Source: Eleusine coracana subsp. coracana | Taxonomy: Eukaryota; Streptophyta; Magnoliopsida; Poales; Poaceae | Length of the DNA stretch: 64,000 bases | Reading direction: 5' to 3' | NCBI GenBank assembly: GCA_032690845.1 | Contig: CM064430.1 | Span: 48,705,882 to 48,769,881, forward strand | Shown: positions 48,401-61,146 of the stretch, in pieces | How the letters are laid out: each line of letters begins with the position of its first letter | Position numbering within the stretch: the stretch's first letter is position 1 | Made by a program: the position numbers and the translations under genes | Notes under the pieces: model-generated | Database searches by the model: none | What the model saw: the letters and a program-made list of their open reading frames with translations, nothing else | Told to the model about the DNA's origin: nothing

Positions 48401-48863
48401 GGGGGTAACGAGAGTTGCAGGTTTCCAGAGGCCAGAGACAATACACGACACGATAGGACGCCGACGAAACGCGAACGCCAACGTACACGTCGTGCCCGGC
48501 CGTGGCGGAAACGGGTCAACCACCACTTCCTCCTCCTCCCTCACCCGTCAAAGTGTTTTCCACGTCCCACTCGCGACCCCACACACGCGTGCGCTCTCCT
48601 CTCCCCATCGCAACAACACCACCGCCAACGTGACGTCCACCACAACACAACGCAGGACCCGATTTGTGCCCGCACGCACGCATATCTATTCCGCTTCCTC
48701 TCCATCGCCCGCCAGCGCGCGCGCAGTTTTTACACGCCGTGCCGGGATTCCGTTTCCAGTATTCTTCCACACGACACCACCAGCCCTGCTCTGCTTCGCT
48801 AGCCACCGCCGACCCAACAAAATACAAACAAGCCTCGCCATGCCGTCCATGGCGCCGCCCCAG

Positions 48864-48890
48864 CTATAAGCAGCAGCAGCAGCAGCAGCA
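48864..48890 (+). promoter_or_regulatory. TATA-like element and (CAG)n run before the GTPase gene
   Basis: GCTATAAGC at 48,863-48,871 is followed at once by six to seven CAG units. The ATG is 240 bp downstream, and the region between is GC-rich with CGCGCGCG. It is the best candidate core promoter, but not a strong one. Confidence 0.4.
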
Positions 48891-49112
48891 CCACGAGCCT
48901 CGCGCTGCCACCACCCACCAGCCTATTTTTACACGCGCGCGCGCGGCCGCCCTCATCCCGGTCCGCCGCCGTCTCCATATAGGTCCCCAGCGCACGCGCG
49001 CCGAGCGCTCACCTCATCCTCCTCCGCCCTTTTCCGCGCCTAGGTACTCCGCTTAGCGCGGGGCAGCGGGTCTCGGGCCGTGCATGCCGCCGTGACGACG
49101 ACGAGCACCGCC

Positions 49113-51915
49113 ATGAACGTCGCGGCGGCGGCCACGCAGCTCTGCGCCGGCGCCGCGCCGTCGCGGCGCCGCAAGGGGCTGGACCTGCGCTGGGCGCGCC
49201 TGCTCCGCCTCGCCGTCGTCAGCAGGGTGCTCCGCCTCGTGCGTGACCAGCTGCTCGCCTGCTCCACCTGCGGCGGCGGACGCGGGGGGAGGTACCGCCG
49301 CCTCGGCCCGCCCACAGTCCACGCCGCCGGGGCCGCGCCCTCACCGGTCGTCAGGGAGGAGGAGGACGGCGACGCGGCGGCGGACGTGGATGACGTCGTC
49401 AGCCTCAAGGTCAGCTTGCTCGGGGACTGCCAGATCGGCAAGACCAGCTTCATGGTAACTCATCCTTCTTCCTATGCCGCCCTTGTTCTTCTGCCCATGG
49501 ACGAGTCGTAGCGCGCGGTGGTCCTACCTACCATTGCTGTGTTTAACAACTAAATTTTCGGTTAAGCTCTGAACCATCCACGCGTCTTCGTCGTCACGTT
49601 CTTGCTGCTGTTGACTTGCCTCGGCTCTGTAGTCTAATCTCAATGGAATGGAATCGTTTTGGTAGTGCGGTCATATCCGGTTCCATCAACTGGAACGACT
49701 CAAGGAACAATGATAATCTTTTGTCGAGTATTGAACATTGGTGTCTTTGTTCATCTGCAGGTCAAGTATGTGGGGAACGGGGACGAGCAGAACGGCTTAC
49801 AGATGACCGGCCTGAATCTCATGGACAAGACCCTGGCCGTCCGGGGAGCCAGGATTGCCTACAGCATCTGGGATGTGGCAGGTAATTAACCGAGGCATAC
49901 ACACCACTGATGCAGCACCATTTCATTTTCTTCGCTGCTCACTTTGCCTCAAACCAAAAAACACTCTTTTTATTTTATGTCTTTTGTGGAATGGATGCAG
50001 GGGACAGCAAGTTCGTCGACCACATCCCGATCGCGTGCAAGGACGCCGTGGCGATATTGTACATGTTCGATCTCACCAGCCGGTGCACGCTTAATAAGTT
50101 AGTATTCGGACCATTTTTCAAACAAATTTCAGAGCAAATCATTACTTGGTTCTCATTGTTGGTTACTGTTTGATCTGTGCAGTATTATAGATTGGTACGA
50201 GAGGGCGAGGAAATGGAATAAGGTTGGTACATTTCTGTGTCGGCAGGTTCCTGTAGATTGCCTATTCCTTTGTGTTGCCTCCAATGTTGTAGTACTAGCT
50301 GATTATGCTGTGCTGAATCAACAATCAACATATGGGGAAAAAAAATTGTTCGTACAAACTCCTGCACACAGTTGTTTTTTAATAGTTCAATTAACAGTGA
50401 GTGGGTTGCCCACTTATATAATGGCATCCCTGCAGATGATCACTGTTTGCGACAATTCAACTACTCTGAGATCAGATTTGCTCATATGCTTTTAGCTTTC
50501 TTATTTACGAATATGCTTTGAGCTTTTATAGTAGTATACTATCTTTTAGCAGTGTGATTACAGATGAACAGTAACATCAATTTTGCTTGGTACTGTAACT
50601 CATAAATCCTTTTTTTTTCCTCTTTCCAATAGACGGCTATTCCAATCCTAATCGGGACAAAGTTCGACGACTTTGCCCAGCTTCCTCTTGAAATGCAATG
50701 GGCCATTGTTAACCAGGTGAGTAATAGTACGTTTTATTTAAATCGAGATGTTGTTCCTGGTTGCTTTGTTTCTTGGATACCTTCAGCATCTCCAACGTAG
50801 TTTTAGCTGTTCCTAGCATAGAAAGATGAGATTACTGCCTTGGTCATTACGAGGGGAGCTGTGTTGCACATGTTTGTTTCATCTGAAACGATGCAGCTTA
50901 ACCAGGGTCAGAGGTTTTAAGCTTTGAGTGGGCCTTTTCGTGATTAGCAAGTGAGATTTAAAAACTACCCCAACCCATGACTAGAAACTGTAGTTGAATC
51001 TTTTTAGGTAATATAAAAAGATTTTGAGCTTCGTTCCCACATTCATAAATCCAAAGATTTCCAGTTTGGCGTTGCACCCCGCACGCATCTAGTGGGTTGA
51101 TGATAACCGTGTGACAGGGACAAGAGGTCCCAAACGAAAACCTGAACCGAGTTCAGAGGACGAATTAAGACTCTGCTAATCGGAGAGCCCTGCCCTGCCC
51201 ACTGTCGCACATTGAAGCCAGCGGGCCACAGTTTGATTAGAGACAGGTTTTTGAAGAACAAGTAGGCCCAAACTCGTGTCCAGGAGAAGAAAATTTCGCC
51301 GTGAACGACGACGAATCGAAGGGGGGTCAAATCATGAAAATTTGGCTTGGCCTTGTTCTCCATTTCTTGTCCACTTTGCTGCCAATTGGTACAGCTCCAA
51401 ATTATACGTCAAGCTTGACTGTGGGCCTTCAGGCTACATGAGGTAGTTTGATGGTCACACCTCACCCGAAATGCCGAAAGTATCGACGGTTACACTGCAG
51501 CTAATCCAGAAAGACAAGTGGTTTCATACTTTCATGCCGTGTTTCTTTCATCAGTAACACTGATAGTGAAAACTAGTTAGGTAGCAGCTTATCAACAATT
51601 CAGTCTCTCATCTTTGCATTTGGACCGTTGCATATCGAGTTGTCATTATTGTGGTTGGATCGGTGCTACACGTACATTGTGCAAGAAAAACTGACGAAGC
51701 TTATTAACTGTTTGTCCTGATGGTCGGATGTGATTCTTTTTCTTTGTCAGGCCCGGGCATACGCAAGAGCGATGAAGGCGACCCTCTTCTTCTCCAGCGC
51801 GACGCACAACATCAACGTGAACAAGATCTTCAAGTTCATCACGGCCAAGCTCTTCAACCTGCCGTGGACCGTCGAGCGGAACCTCACCATCGGCGAGCCC
51901 ATCATAGACTTCTGA
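49113..51915 (+). CDS. Spg1/Tem1-type small GTPase (SGP)
   Basis: A 282-aa Ras-superfamily GTPase resembling plant SGP proteins and yeast Spg1/Tem1, which act in the septation/mitotic-exit network. Exons: 49113-49454, 49761-49881, 50001-50097, 50183-50222, 50633-50716, 51751-51915; all GT-AG, total 283 codons. G1 is LLGDCQIGKTSFM, G3 is WDVAGD (with Asp where Ras has Gln), G4 is TKFD, and G5 is SSA. About 100 residues precede the GTPase fold: a basic helix-rich part (RWARLLRLAVVSRVLRLVRDQL), CSTCGG, then an acidic run (EEEDGDAAADVDD). The C-terminus (GEPIIDF) has no prenylation box. I chose the ATG in GCCATGAAC; a GTG-initiated extension upstream is not needed. No damage seen. Confidence 0.9.
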
Positions 51916-52940
51916 TGATGAGCCCGTGCAACGGTGCAAGTGCTACATACTAACTGGATACTAGGCAGCTGCAGCGACATGACCCCCTTTTCGTCCTCCT
52001 CGGGTCGAATCCATCTCCATCGTCTCCTGGCGCGGGACCCATGAGTGGATCGGACCAGCGAGAGAGCGATGACCATGCCCGTCGTCCTCGTCCTCATCTT
52101 GACGGCAGGGGATGGAGCAGGCAGAGATTCAGAGATGCCCTTTGTACATAGGTAACCGCGTGCCCTGACGCGCGAGAAAGGGGAAACCAACAACGAGGTG
52201 TGGTGTGGTGTGGTGTACCACCCCGTCTGTAACACCCGTCAGAGTGTATAGGAAGAGAATCATCCATGTTAATATATGCCCACTTTTGTTTTTCTTTACC
52301 TTTTTTTACGCGAACTAGCAGTCAGTGTGCCAGCACCCAGCAGCGTCCATGCTCTATGCAGGGTTGAGGATTGCGAGTTCAGTCCCAGCAGCTGCTCCAC
52401 CCTTCACTGTTGAGGCGTGCACGTTTACGAATTTTGTAAGGAAAACGGAGGTCGTCCCGTCGGTACCATCGCCGCTGATGTTAGTGGACTACCAGTCTAC
52501 GGTTGCTCTACCGACACGGCGACACTGGTACAAAATTTCTTTAATCAATAAATAAACAAAACGGAAAGAAAAAGGTAAAATCCGTCCAGCGTTTCCCCTG
52601 TTCCATCTGCGAGTTATTTGCCGTCGTCTTCTTCCATTCCATCACAACTTTATTTTTCCTGTCTGGTCATCTGGTGTCTGCAATTCCTCGCAAAAAAAAA
52701 TAATAAAAAAACTGGTGTCTGCAATTCTGGATGCCGTTACGCACCACGGACCAAAGTCGCTGTCCGCGTGAGTGCACGAGACTGAACTGGAATTTTACCG
52801 ACCCATTTCGGCCATAAAACGGACGGCCCATGTCTTATCTGATCGAGAGAAAAAAGAACAGTTCATATGGCCCGTCATGCACATGTGAACTAGCCCGTAA
52901 ACACGAACCAAGGCCGTAAATCGGTAAGCTCACATCCTAA
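51916..52940. other. Intergenic DNA between the GTPase and eL42 genes
   Basis: Contains the GTPase 3' untranslated region, with TGTGG repeats at 52,194-52,216. The run 52,330-52,556 has a tRNA-like B-box (GAGTTCAGTCCC) near its start and ends in ATCAATAAATAAA, so it may be a SINE copy. No gene is seen. Confidence 0.4.
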
Positions 52941-52945
52941 TTACA

Positions 52946-52995
52946 GGCCCATAGATCCACACGGCCCAAATGCTCACCCACGAAGGAAACCCTAG
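52946..52995 (+). promoter_or_regulatory. Site II-like and telo-box motifs of the eL42 promoter
   Basis: GGCCCAT (52,946) and GGCCCAAA (52,963) are followed by AAACCCTAG (52,987-52,995). The pairing of GGCCCA (site II) elements with a telo box AAACCCTA is characteristic of plant ribosomal-protein promoters and suggests growth-linked expression. Confidence 0.75.
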
Positions 52996-53126
52996 CCCGT
53001 GAGCGGGGTCGGCAGGATAAAATCGCACATCTCTTCCTCGCCGCCGCCACTCGCCGCAATTTCTCTTGCCAGGTAGGGAGCACGCAGCCGAAGCGCTAGG
53101 AGCCCCGGCCTCCCTCCGCCGCCAAA

Positions 53127-54724
53127 ATGGTAAGGGTCCTTCCGTCCCCATCTCCCTCTTTCTCTGCCCTTCTCTCTGCTTCTCGGAGATCCGTGTTTTC
53201 TCCGCTTTGCTTTGCTCGATTGGTGCGTGGATTCGAGTTGTAATCAGAGCGAGGTGTCTGTTATGAGGGTCTTGAGTTGTGGGTACGGGTACTGCTCCGA
53301 CTAATTCTAGAGTGGCTAGCGGATTCGGTCTCGGGGTGTGATGGTCGCTCGGTTGTAACTTGGTAGTTATGGTCTCTCGATTACCCACGGTATAGTTGGA
53401 TAGAACTTGGTTGAGCAAATTATATGATCTATGAATGGGTGAGTAGTCGCTTTTTTCAAAGATCTGCTAGGTCTGTATCTGTATTGGCGATCTGTTAGTT
53501 CAACATTTTGATTTTTAGATGCAGAATTAGGAGATTTAAGTTTACACATTACAGTCATTTTGCGCATGTTACCTCTGCACTGCACAGCTTTGTTTGTACT
53601 GTAACAAATAGCACTTCTCAGTATCTTATAGGTGAAGCCTGTAGGTTCTATTAAATAAAGTTTGTCTGAGTAGTGATATCAACGTTGTATCGACTGAGAG
53701 TTAAATCATAGCATTCTAGTATCAGGATGGAGCAGTGAACATCTTAGCTTGCTGTATCATGTTACGAGCAGATTATTCCATTTGTAGTCCTTGGCATTTT
53801 CAGCTGAATATGCATCTTCCTTATGCTGTTACTTCTGTAATCTGTTGTAATGTTCCATATAATGACTTACAGGTAGTTATTTTTATTAAAAATCTGTTGT
53901 CCTTTTACTTACCGATGCATTGATGTGTTTGTGTTCTTTTGTTCCAAATGTTTCTTGTCTGGTATTTGAATTCATGGGTCCTATGATGGCATGAAATCTT
54001 TGAGACCTGATCATCCTTATGATGACAACCATAAGCATTTTTCTGAGGACCCTATCAAAGTTTGAACTGAAGTTTATGTAGTATATGTCTGCTGTTTCTT
54101 GAAAATCTGCTGTTACAGCTGCTATGGCTTGCTGACCTATGGCCTCCTTTTTGTCAAGATGTTTTGTAAACGCATTGTCATTTTTTTTTTCAGGTGAACG
54201 TTCCTAAGACCAAGAAAACCTACTGCAAGAACAAGGAGTGCAAGAAGCACACTCTCCACAAGGTCACTCAGTACAAGAAGGGTAAGGATAGCCTGTCTGC
54301 CCAGGGAAAGCGTCGTTATGACCGCAAGCAGTCAGGATATGGTGGTCAGACCAAGCCTGTCTTCCACAAGAAGGTATAGTTGATGCAATTGTCTGATCTG
54401 TGAATCTTATGCAGGTCTGTACAGTATGGATGTGTGAAGCAGTTCTCAAATTTGGGAATGTTGTCTGCATTTGTAACATCATGTATTGTCCCAATTTCAG
54501 GCTAAGACCACCAAGAAGATTGTGCTGAAGCTGCAGTGCCAGAGCTGCAAGCACTACTCCCAGCACGCCATCAAGGTACTCTTATCATTTCTTTTGAGAT
54601 GGACTCTCTTCTTTAAAGCATTATTTCCATGTGTTTGCTCATTCTTTCTGATTCTAATTTGCAGAGGTGCAAGCATTTTGAGATTGGTGGAGACAAGAAG
54701 GGCAAGGGAACATCTCTCTTCTAA
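53127..54724 (+). CDS. RPL36A: 60S ribosomal protein eL42 (L36a/L44)
   Basis: A 105-aa protein of the large cytosolic ribosomal subunit, near the E site. Exons: 53127-53129 (ATG only), 54194-54373, 54501-54575, 54665-54724; all GT-AG, total 106 codons. It starts MVNVPKTKKTYCKNKECKKH and ends DKKGKGTSLF. The zinc-binding cysteines are present as YCKNKEC near the start and CQSCKH later. Residue 56 is proline (QTKPVFHKK), as in cycloheximide-sensitive forms; Gln at this site gives resistance in some yeasts. Length equals the family norm. The ATG-only coding exon, followed by a 1,064-bp intron, is supported because the next exon starts at codon 2 (V) and has no in-frame ATG. Confidence 0.95.
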
Positions 54725-57009
54725 GCTGCTCATTACCTACCTGGACGCTTAAGTTGTGGGGCTCTTGATACTTTTCGTCCAATGTCTATGTTACTAGGAG
54801 TTTAAAAGCAGACTGTGCTATGTATTCAAATTCCAATGTCTGACAATTACTACTGAGGATTGGTCGACTTTTGCCTAAATGAAGTTTTGTAGCTGGTATG
54901 CCCGGTGTTCTGTGCTGGTTTTTGCTCTTTCTGACCTTGTTTGTGGAAGATGTCTTCTGATATTGATCTTGCAGACCCGCTAATGGTGTACGAGAAGTAT
55001 GTTTGAGTTTGTGTGGATCTGTGCATTTAGTTTGGTATTCGTGAAGCTTACGTGTAGTTCTGTAATTGATCAAAGCCCAGGCAGAAAAGCTCTTACTCAT
55101 CTGTTAGTTTTGTCATGAGATCTCGCCTGTGGTGGCAGGGCCCTGAACCTGCGTTGGGCAAAATCTGGCTCATCTGCTCTCCTAATCTCTATAAATATCA
55201 AGCCCACGTCCATTGTTACTTGGAAGGTGTTTGATGAAGTGTGAAACGTCCAAGCTGTTTCATCTGAAAGCCTGTAAGGGAAACATTAGCAAGAAAAACT
55301 GTGAATTCACAACCCGGAGCCAAAATGCAACCCCAAGAACTTTTTGTTATTTTCTTTCTACATCTCGTGATCACCCCTTCAGTTGACCGGAGGAGGTAAC
55401 ATCCCATGCGCAGATCCATCGGAGGCGGAGGGAACACAGGGGAAGAGCTCTAACCCAAGCCTTGAATTTGAGGCGAAATTTTTAAACCTTAGTAGAAACA
55501 TTTTTGAATCGAATTGATTAGATTGACGATGTTTTTAAATGAGTTGAACTTTTTAAATTGACCTAAGTTTCTATTAATGGAAGTACTATCAAGGTGTACG
55601 GTAATGTTTGGATTAGTAGCTTTCGAAGTACTACACGTAAATAAACAGCGGGGTTTGGATGGCGATAAGTACACAATACTAACAGAAATTTCCTCTGAAA
55701 AAATAGGCAATCACCACTTATGATCTCCTCGATCAAGCCAACAACGGTTCATTTTCCTTGCAAAGTGGCACACCTATGTAATTGCACCCAAAAGTAGCAT
55801 TGATGTTGACGACGAGGGAGGGACATAGAAGTTCTTTCTAATGATGTGTACTGGTTGGTTGTCCTAATGATAAAAATTCTTTACCTATTGGGTCTTTTGA
55901 CCTTTAAATTTAGAACTGGCCAGTGTCCATTGACCTTTCAATCACTAAAAAGCTGTTTTAGAATCAGGAATACCTCGTGTTCTGTTTCGAGTTTGGTGTT
56001 TAGACAATGGTGGTCTCGCTTCATTTGTTTAATATGTTTTGTCGTTAGAAACTTATTTGGTATGGAGTAATAATTCCTGGTGCCATTTCAGAAAAAATAA
56101 GACGGTTATATAACTTTTAACTAAAAATTGGTTGGTATCCTCTGCCTCCAAAATCTTCCAAGTTCCAAAAGCATACTGGCTGACTGCCATTAATCTCAGA
56201 AGTCAGAGCGCATATAAGATCCTGCAATGCACGTTGTAAAGCATGGCTACTTTGCTTACTGGAACGCAGCTTAACAAAACTAGGGCACGTTTATATGACT
56301 GTAAACGACGTCAACGGAGTGCTATCGTATTGTATGACTTGTATCTTTTGAAAAGCATGAAAGGAACGCCTGAACTGGAAACCAAATGCGACGGCCTTAA
56401 GAGAAGTAAAAGGTTGTTCTTAGGTCAAAAAGAGAGGGTATATGCTGCGAGCGAGTCTGCGACAATGATATATGTCAGTGGCACCAAAAGCTGAGCAGCA
56501 AACTCTGCCAAGCCGAGGGCTGTAGATCAGCAGCTATGCTCCAATGCTGAATCTATCGCAAAGATCTCAGTGTGCAAATTGCCCTACGCCTCCCATCAAG
56601 CCATGCTCCCCTGTATCTGTCAGCCGCAAGAAAACAAATATGGGTCACCGGAGCATATGGCTCTTCGCCCTTGTGAAACACTGATACATGACAAATGAAA
56701 AGGCCACTGATGCATTCTGAACCACGCATTCTTGGGACCGCAGAATTTGGGGGCAACAAAAGGGTCGAGCAAAATTTGATAGTTTTATTTAGATGGATCC
56801 ATCTCTCTCTACATCATCAACATAGTCATATAAAACACAAAGAAATAAGGAACTCCAGAGCACTGGAAGCTAGGCCTATTAGAAAACATAAAAAAGGATC
56901 TAATGTATTATACAAGGGGTCCTTAGATGTGCTCATTAGTCATAAGTTGCTATATTTGAGCACCAAGTCGATTTGCGCGATGTACCGAGACGGTTTCCAT
57001 GTCGAGGCC
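54725..57009. other. Intergenic DNA between the convergent eL42 and GPT genes
   Basis: Contains both 3' untranslated regions (eL42 from the left, GPT from the right). Frames at 55,216-55,437, 55,489-55,710, 56,243-56,494 and 56,553-56,759 have no motif. No gene is recognised. Confidence 0.45.
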
Positions 57010-59038
57010 TTACTGCTTAGCCTGCAAATGGTAAACCATTTTGTTAGAATTAAGTTGTGAAATGGTGCCTTGATGGTAGGCATGATGAATTCAAATGAAA
57101 CGTGGGAAATTACCTGGGAGTAGATGAAAGTTCCAAGGATGGCGATGGCGGCTCCGAGCGCGTTGATGGGTTGGACCGGTGTGTGGAAGATGATGATGGA
57201 GGCGACAATGACAGAAATCCTCTTCATGGTGTTGCCGACGCTGAATGTCAGCGGCGAGATCTCATCCAACGACATGTAGGACACTTGGTTGTATAGGTGG
57301 TAGAACACACTCTGCGCCGCCACCCACCTACGACCATTTGAGAAATTGTTAGCCACATGAATCAGACTGAATTATCATGGAAATATCAACGTTTCCTCTC
57401 AGAACGAACTGAAGGATTCAGACCAGAGAATTCATATCTTGCTACCATTTTCTGTCCCTACGCAGGGAAGTGCACTTTTGGGAAGCAATGCTAATAAATA
57501 TACAGCTTTTAGTCAGATACTTGTGAGATATATGACACATATAAATGGGTCATAGACTTTTCATAATCCTGTGGCGTTTAGGTATCTCAAGTACAATTTT
57601 TTTTTGCAAATTACTATTTTGGTAACTGATTAAGCACTTGAAATTTCTTATTAGCAAAGAATTAATCTCCCAATGGCATGTTTATCAGAGTGGAATGCTA
57701 CGTGAATAGTACAAGAAGCATGTGAGCTCACCAGACGAAGTTGGGACCGATCTCGGCGACTGCTTTCTGCCAACCTGCAGCCCACACCTTGGGCCCCTCC
57801 ATGGCGAAGGCGAAGGGGAGGAGGATCACCAGTGAGAGTATGGAGAGGCAGGCGTAGTAGTTCATCCCGCTGACCGACTTGCCCTTCATCCCCTTCTTGG
57901 AGAAAATGTTGCGGAAGACGAAAGCGAGGTTTGAGATCATTGCCCCCATGAATCCTGCAATGTTCGGAGTAGAGATGTCAATCAGACTGACAAGGTATCA
58001 AATTTATAAAATAAATTAGTTTTTTTCCTCTTAATTGGTGCTTAAATCTGTATGCAGTTTCATTAGAGTTATTACTATTGAAAATATCTTTGGCACGAAA
58101 AGTGCAGATACAATCAGTTGTGATATTTTTCATGTATCTTCTGTAAGTATCTCCGAGATTAATTCAGGAAAATGGGGATAATTTGAATGTCACTCACCAA
58201 TCATGTTGAAATTGAGCTCGGTGACGGCGGCGAGGGCGCATCCACCGATGATGGGGAGGAGGGAGAAGTAGACCGGCGCCGGAAAGTGCTCGCCAAGGAA
58301 GAACCTTGAGACGAGCACGCTGAACGCCGGCTCACTGCTCTTGATGATGTGCGTGAACGAGACGGCCACCTTGGCCATGCTCACCGTCGCGGCGACGTGC
58401 CCGATGGTGTGCGCGATCGCCACCTGCTCGGACGGAACAATTCGAGGCGCGTCAGGACAGAGTAATCCAATCACCCCCCAAGAACAGAGGCACAGAGCAC
58501 TCTGAATAATAAATCCTTAATGGAAGGCTGTCAGGTGTCAGTGATTACTTACCGGCGCGAGCGACTTCCAGAAATCGAGGTCGGTATCTGGCGCCTCGGC
58601 GATCCTGGTGGCCCAGGACGCGAGCATGATGGCTGAGCCGGCGGCGAGCGCCAGCGTGGAGGTGAGCCACGGGTATGGGAACGCGTTGAGCACTTTTTTG
58701 TTGTAGATGTTGAAGATAACGTTCAGCGCCCACCACGTGGCGAAGTAAACACCGATCTTGGCGCGCCGCGCGGTCTCCGCGGGCGCCGCGACCTCCACGG
58801 GCCGGGAGCCGTCGGCGGTGGCGGACGGCGGCGCGGCGCCGCGGTCGTTGCGGGCGGCGGAGACGACGAAGAGCGGGTCCTGCTGGCGGTACAGGGGCCG
58901 CGCGGCGAGGGAGAGCGGGCGCCGGGGGACGGCGGCGGGGAGGGGAGGGAGGTGGAGGGGCTTGAAGGCCGCCGGCTTGGATGTGGCCGCGGCGGCGGCA
59001 GCGGCGGAGGGCTTGACGGAGGCGGCGGCGGCAAGCAT
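57010..59038 (-). CDS. GPT: Plastid glucose-6-phosphate/phosphate translocator (GPT)
   Basis: A 386-aa inner-envelope antiporter that takes glucose-6-phosphate into plastids in exchange for phosphate, feeding starch synthesis and the oxidative pentose phosphate path. Exons on the minus strand: 59038-58553, 58423-58198, 57954-57732, 57327-57114, 57021-57010; all GT-AG, total 387 codons. The first ~90 residues are an Ala/Pro/Ser/Arg-rich transit peptide. The mature part starts near KIGVYFATWWALNVIFNIY and keeps family motifs: AFPYPWLTSTLALA, AHTIGHVAATVSMAKVAVSF, THIIKSSEPAFSVL, GFMGAMISNLAFVFRNIFSKKG, QVSYMSLDEISPLTFS and NTMKRISVIVAS. It matches GPT rather than triose-phosphate or PEP translocators by these segments. 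The last coding exon has only 12 nt (AKQ and stop). Confidence 0.93.
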
Positions 59039-59170
59039 TTTCGCGGCGAGGTTGGGGCTGGCGAGTGTCTCGGGTTTTGTCGGAGGGTGGTAGAGAGAGA
59101 GGGCGCCTGTTCTGCGGCTGCTGTTGTGTGGTGTGTGATGGTCTGATGGCAGGGGAATGGTGATGAGGGA

Positions 59171-59182
59171 GGTATTTATAGG
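59171..59182 (-). promoter_or_regulatory. TATA box of the GPT gene
   Basis: On the minus strand CCTATAAATACC lies about 135 bp before the ATG at 59,038, which fits a leader of about 105 nt. Confidence 0.7.
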
Positions 59183-59269
59183 GCAGCCCGCGAAGGAGAA
59201 GGGAGGCGGTTTCCGATTTTGGGTCCTCCTTCTCCTGCGTCTTCCCAGATCTTTTCTTTTCACCATGGA

Positions 59270-61145
59270 GTTGGGTTTTTATTTTTCTCTCACTGTAATC
59301 TGATTCTTTTTTTATTAAAATGTTTTTCTATTTTCTGAAGAAAATGTATTCTTACTTTACAGCTCTATAATTTACCGGATGTTTTTATTGATCCGTTTTG
59401 TCATGCATTTTACTCTTATTACTTTTCCTCTTTGAGGTTTTGTGCTTGATTCATCTATTGTACACTTTCTTGATGCATATAGCTATATAATAGTACTTGT
59501 ATGAAAATGTGACATTTAATTTTCGTGTTTCTTCAATTTAACTATGGACTGATACATCGATCATTGTTAATTGTTACTCTCTCCGGACTTCTTTCCTAAC
59601 ATCAATGCTACTTCGAACTAATTGTCATGTCCTAACAACAACAACAAAAAACATCTGGAGAAAGTATATGTACATAGTTTAAAATTTTATGTTACCATTA
59701 AGATTGATTTGTTTCTAGTAATATCTTCTATGTACACTAAAAATGTGTTTCTCGTATAGAGTTATATTAAAATAGGTTACTCCTAAAAACATTGAAATTG
59801 CTTAAAGTATTATTCCCACAAAATGAAAGCAAGTAGAGATTGCTACCTTTTTGTCACCATGTGATTTTTGCGTGCTTCTGATGTAGACTATGAGTCGCGA
59901 CAAGCAGCATGAACATACATTACGAGTAATTCAACACGTTCGAAAGAATTGACAATAGAATTTTCCGAGACAATTCGCAGTTGAGTTTTTCTTTGGTCAT
60001 CAGACACATGGTAGGCTTCATTTGGCTGCAGCAGCCTAAGACCTGTACTATAGCCAAGTGGCTTCTCCCCCAATTCAAAACCATGGTTAGACTTTTTAGG
60101 TGGGAAAGGTATTAATATCTCTGTAACTTCGAAAATACAAATTCTCTGTATATACAAGCATGAAAGCATTCGATTTTGCGTGTTGTTATAACAGACCCAT
60201 CAATGGAAAGCGCCCGATCGAGGACGCAGCTGCGGAAGAACTTCCTTTGGTCTGTGATACTGAAGTTGGGAAGAAGAGTGGTTAGTAGGCTGGTTGGTGT
60301 CAGTATGTCAGATACGTGCACCAGATTTTCAGCGGAAAAGGACGCCCTACAAGAGTACAAACTCCTTCCTACCGTGGCTCGACGGGCGACGGCCCGCAGC
60401 AGGTCAGACTTGTCAACAACGAGTGATGCCTGTTGCCGGCATTCGCATATTCGCTCGGTTTGGGGGAAGCTCGTCGCTCTGCTGCGTGCTCATCTGACGA
60501 TCGAGAGAGGCGATCGCTCGCTAACTCGCTGGTTATTGTGCCGTGTGGTTACCTTGCTCTAGCTGTCGCTGCAGCAACGCCAGCACGCTCGGCTTCACGC
60601 CTGGGCTGGACGGACGCCCGGAGTTGCAAATGACGCCAACGACGCGGGGCTCCTCGAGTGTCCCCATCCGTCCGGTAGTGGGCCCTCCCCTGTCGGCCTG
60701 GCCCTGCGCGTCCTCGGCCTCCTCGTGACCGTCGGTTCGATCTCACTCCCCCCCACCGCGCGGGCCCCGCGACCCGGCCCGGCGCGAGATACGCGTTCCG
60801 CGGCCGAGCGCGGGCGCGGCCCCGCGGGTGGCAGGCGAGACCCGCGCCGGCAGGGTACAAGCGCTCCTCCACCGTTGGTTGCGATCCCGGTCGGGGCCAC
60901 GTGATGCCGCGCCCGTTTGTTGGGATCCTCTCGCCCGGCGGCGAAAGATTTTTCGCGCGGCCGAGGACGTCCCGGCTACCCCGATCGATCCGCGCGCGAT
61001 CTCTGTCAGCTGTGACTGAGATACTGAGATCGATCGGAGGTCGTCGGTTCCATCAGGGGAACAGAACGAGGGGCTGGTGGCCGACGGTCTAGTTGCCAAT
61101 TTGATCGATCGCGCTTATTGCTTCCTCGCGCTATTGCTTGCATGC
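59270..61145. other. Intergenic DNA right of the GPT gene
   Basis: AT-rich to about 60,150, then strongly GC-rich (60,600-61,100, many CpG). Overlapping open frames on both strands in the GC-rich part are expected from its composition, and I recognise no protein in them. It may be an unmethylated or recently acquired island beside the repeat array. Confidence 0.4.
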
Positions 61146-61146
61146 G

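Noticed and set aside
48380..49056. Long plus-strand frames before the GTPase gene
   Set aside because: They overlap in two frames, consist of Arg/Pro/Thr-rich low-complexity translation of a GC-rich promoter, and have no motif.
58758..59146. Plus-strand Gly/Arg/Ala-rich frames over the GPT first exon
   Set aside because: Antisense shadow of the GC-rich transit-peptide region.
59039..59266. N-terminal extension of the GPT frame to 59,266
   Set aside because: It crosses the TATA box at 59,171-59,182. The ATG at 59,038 gives a normal transit peptide, so the upstream part is promoter and leader.
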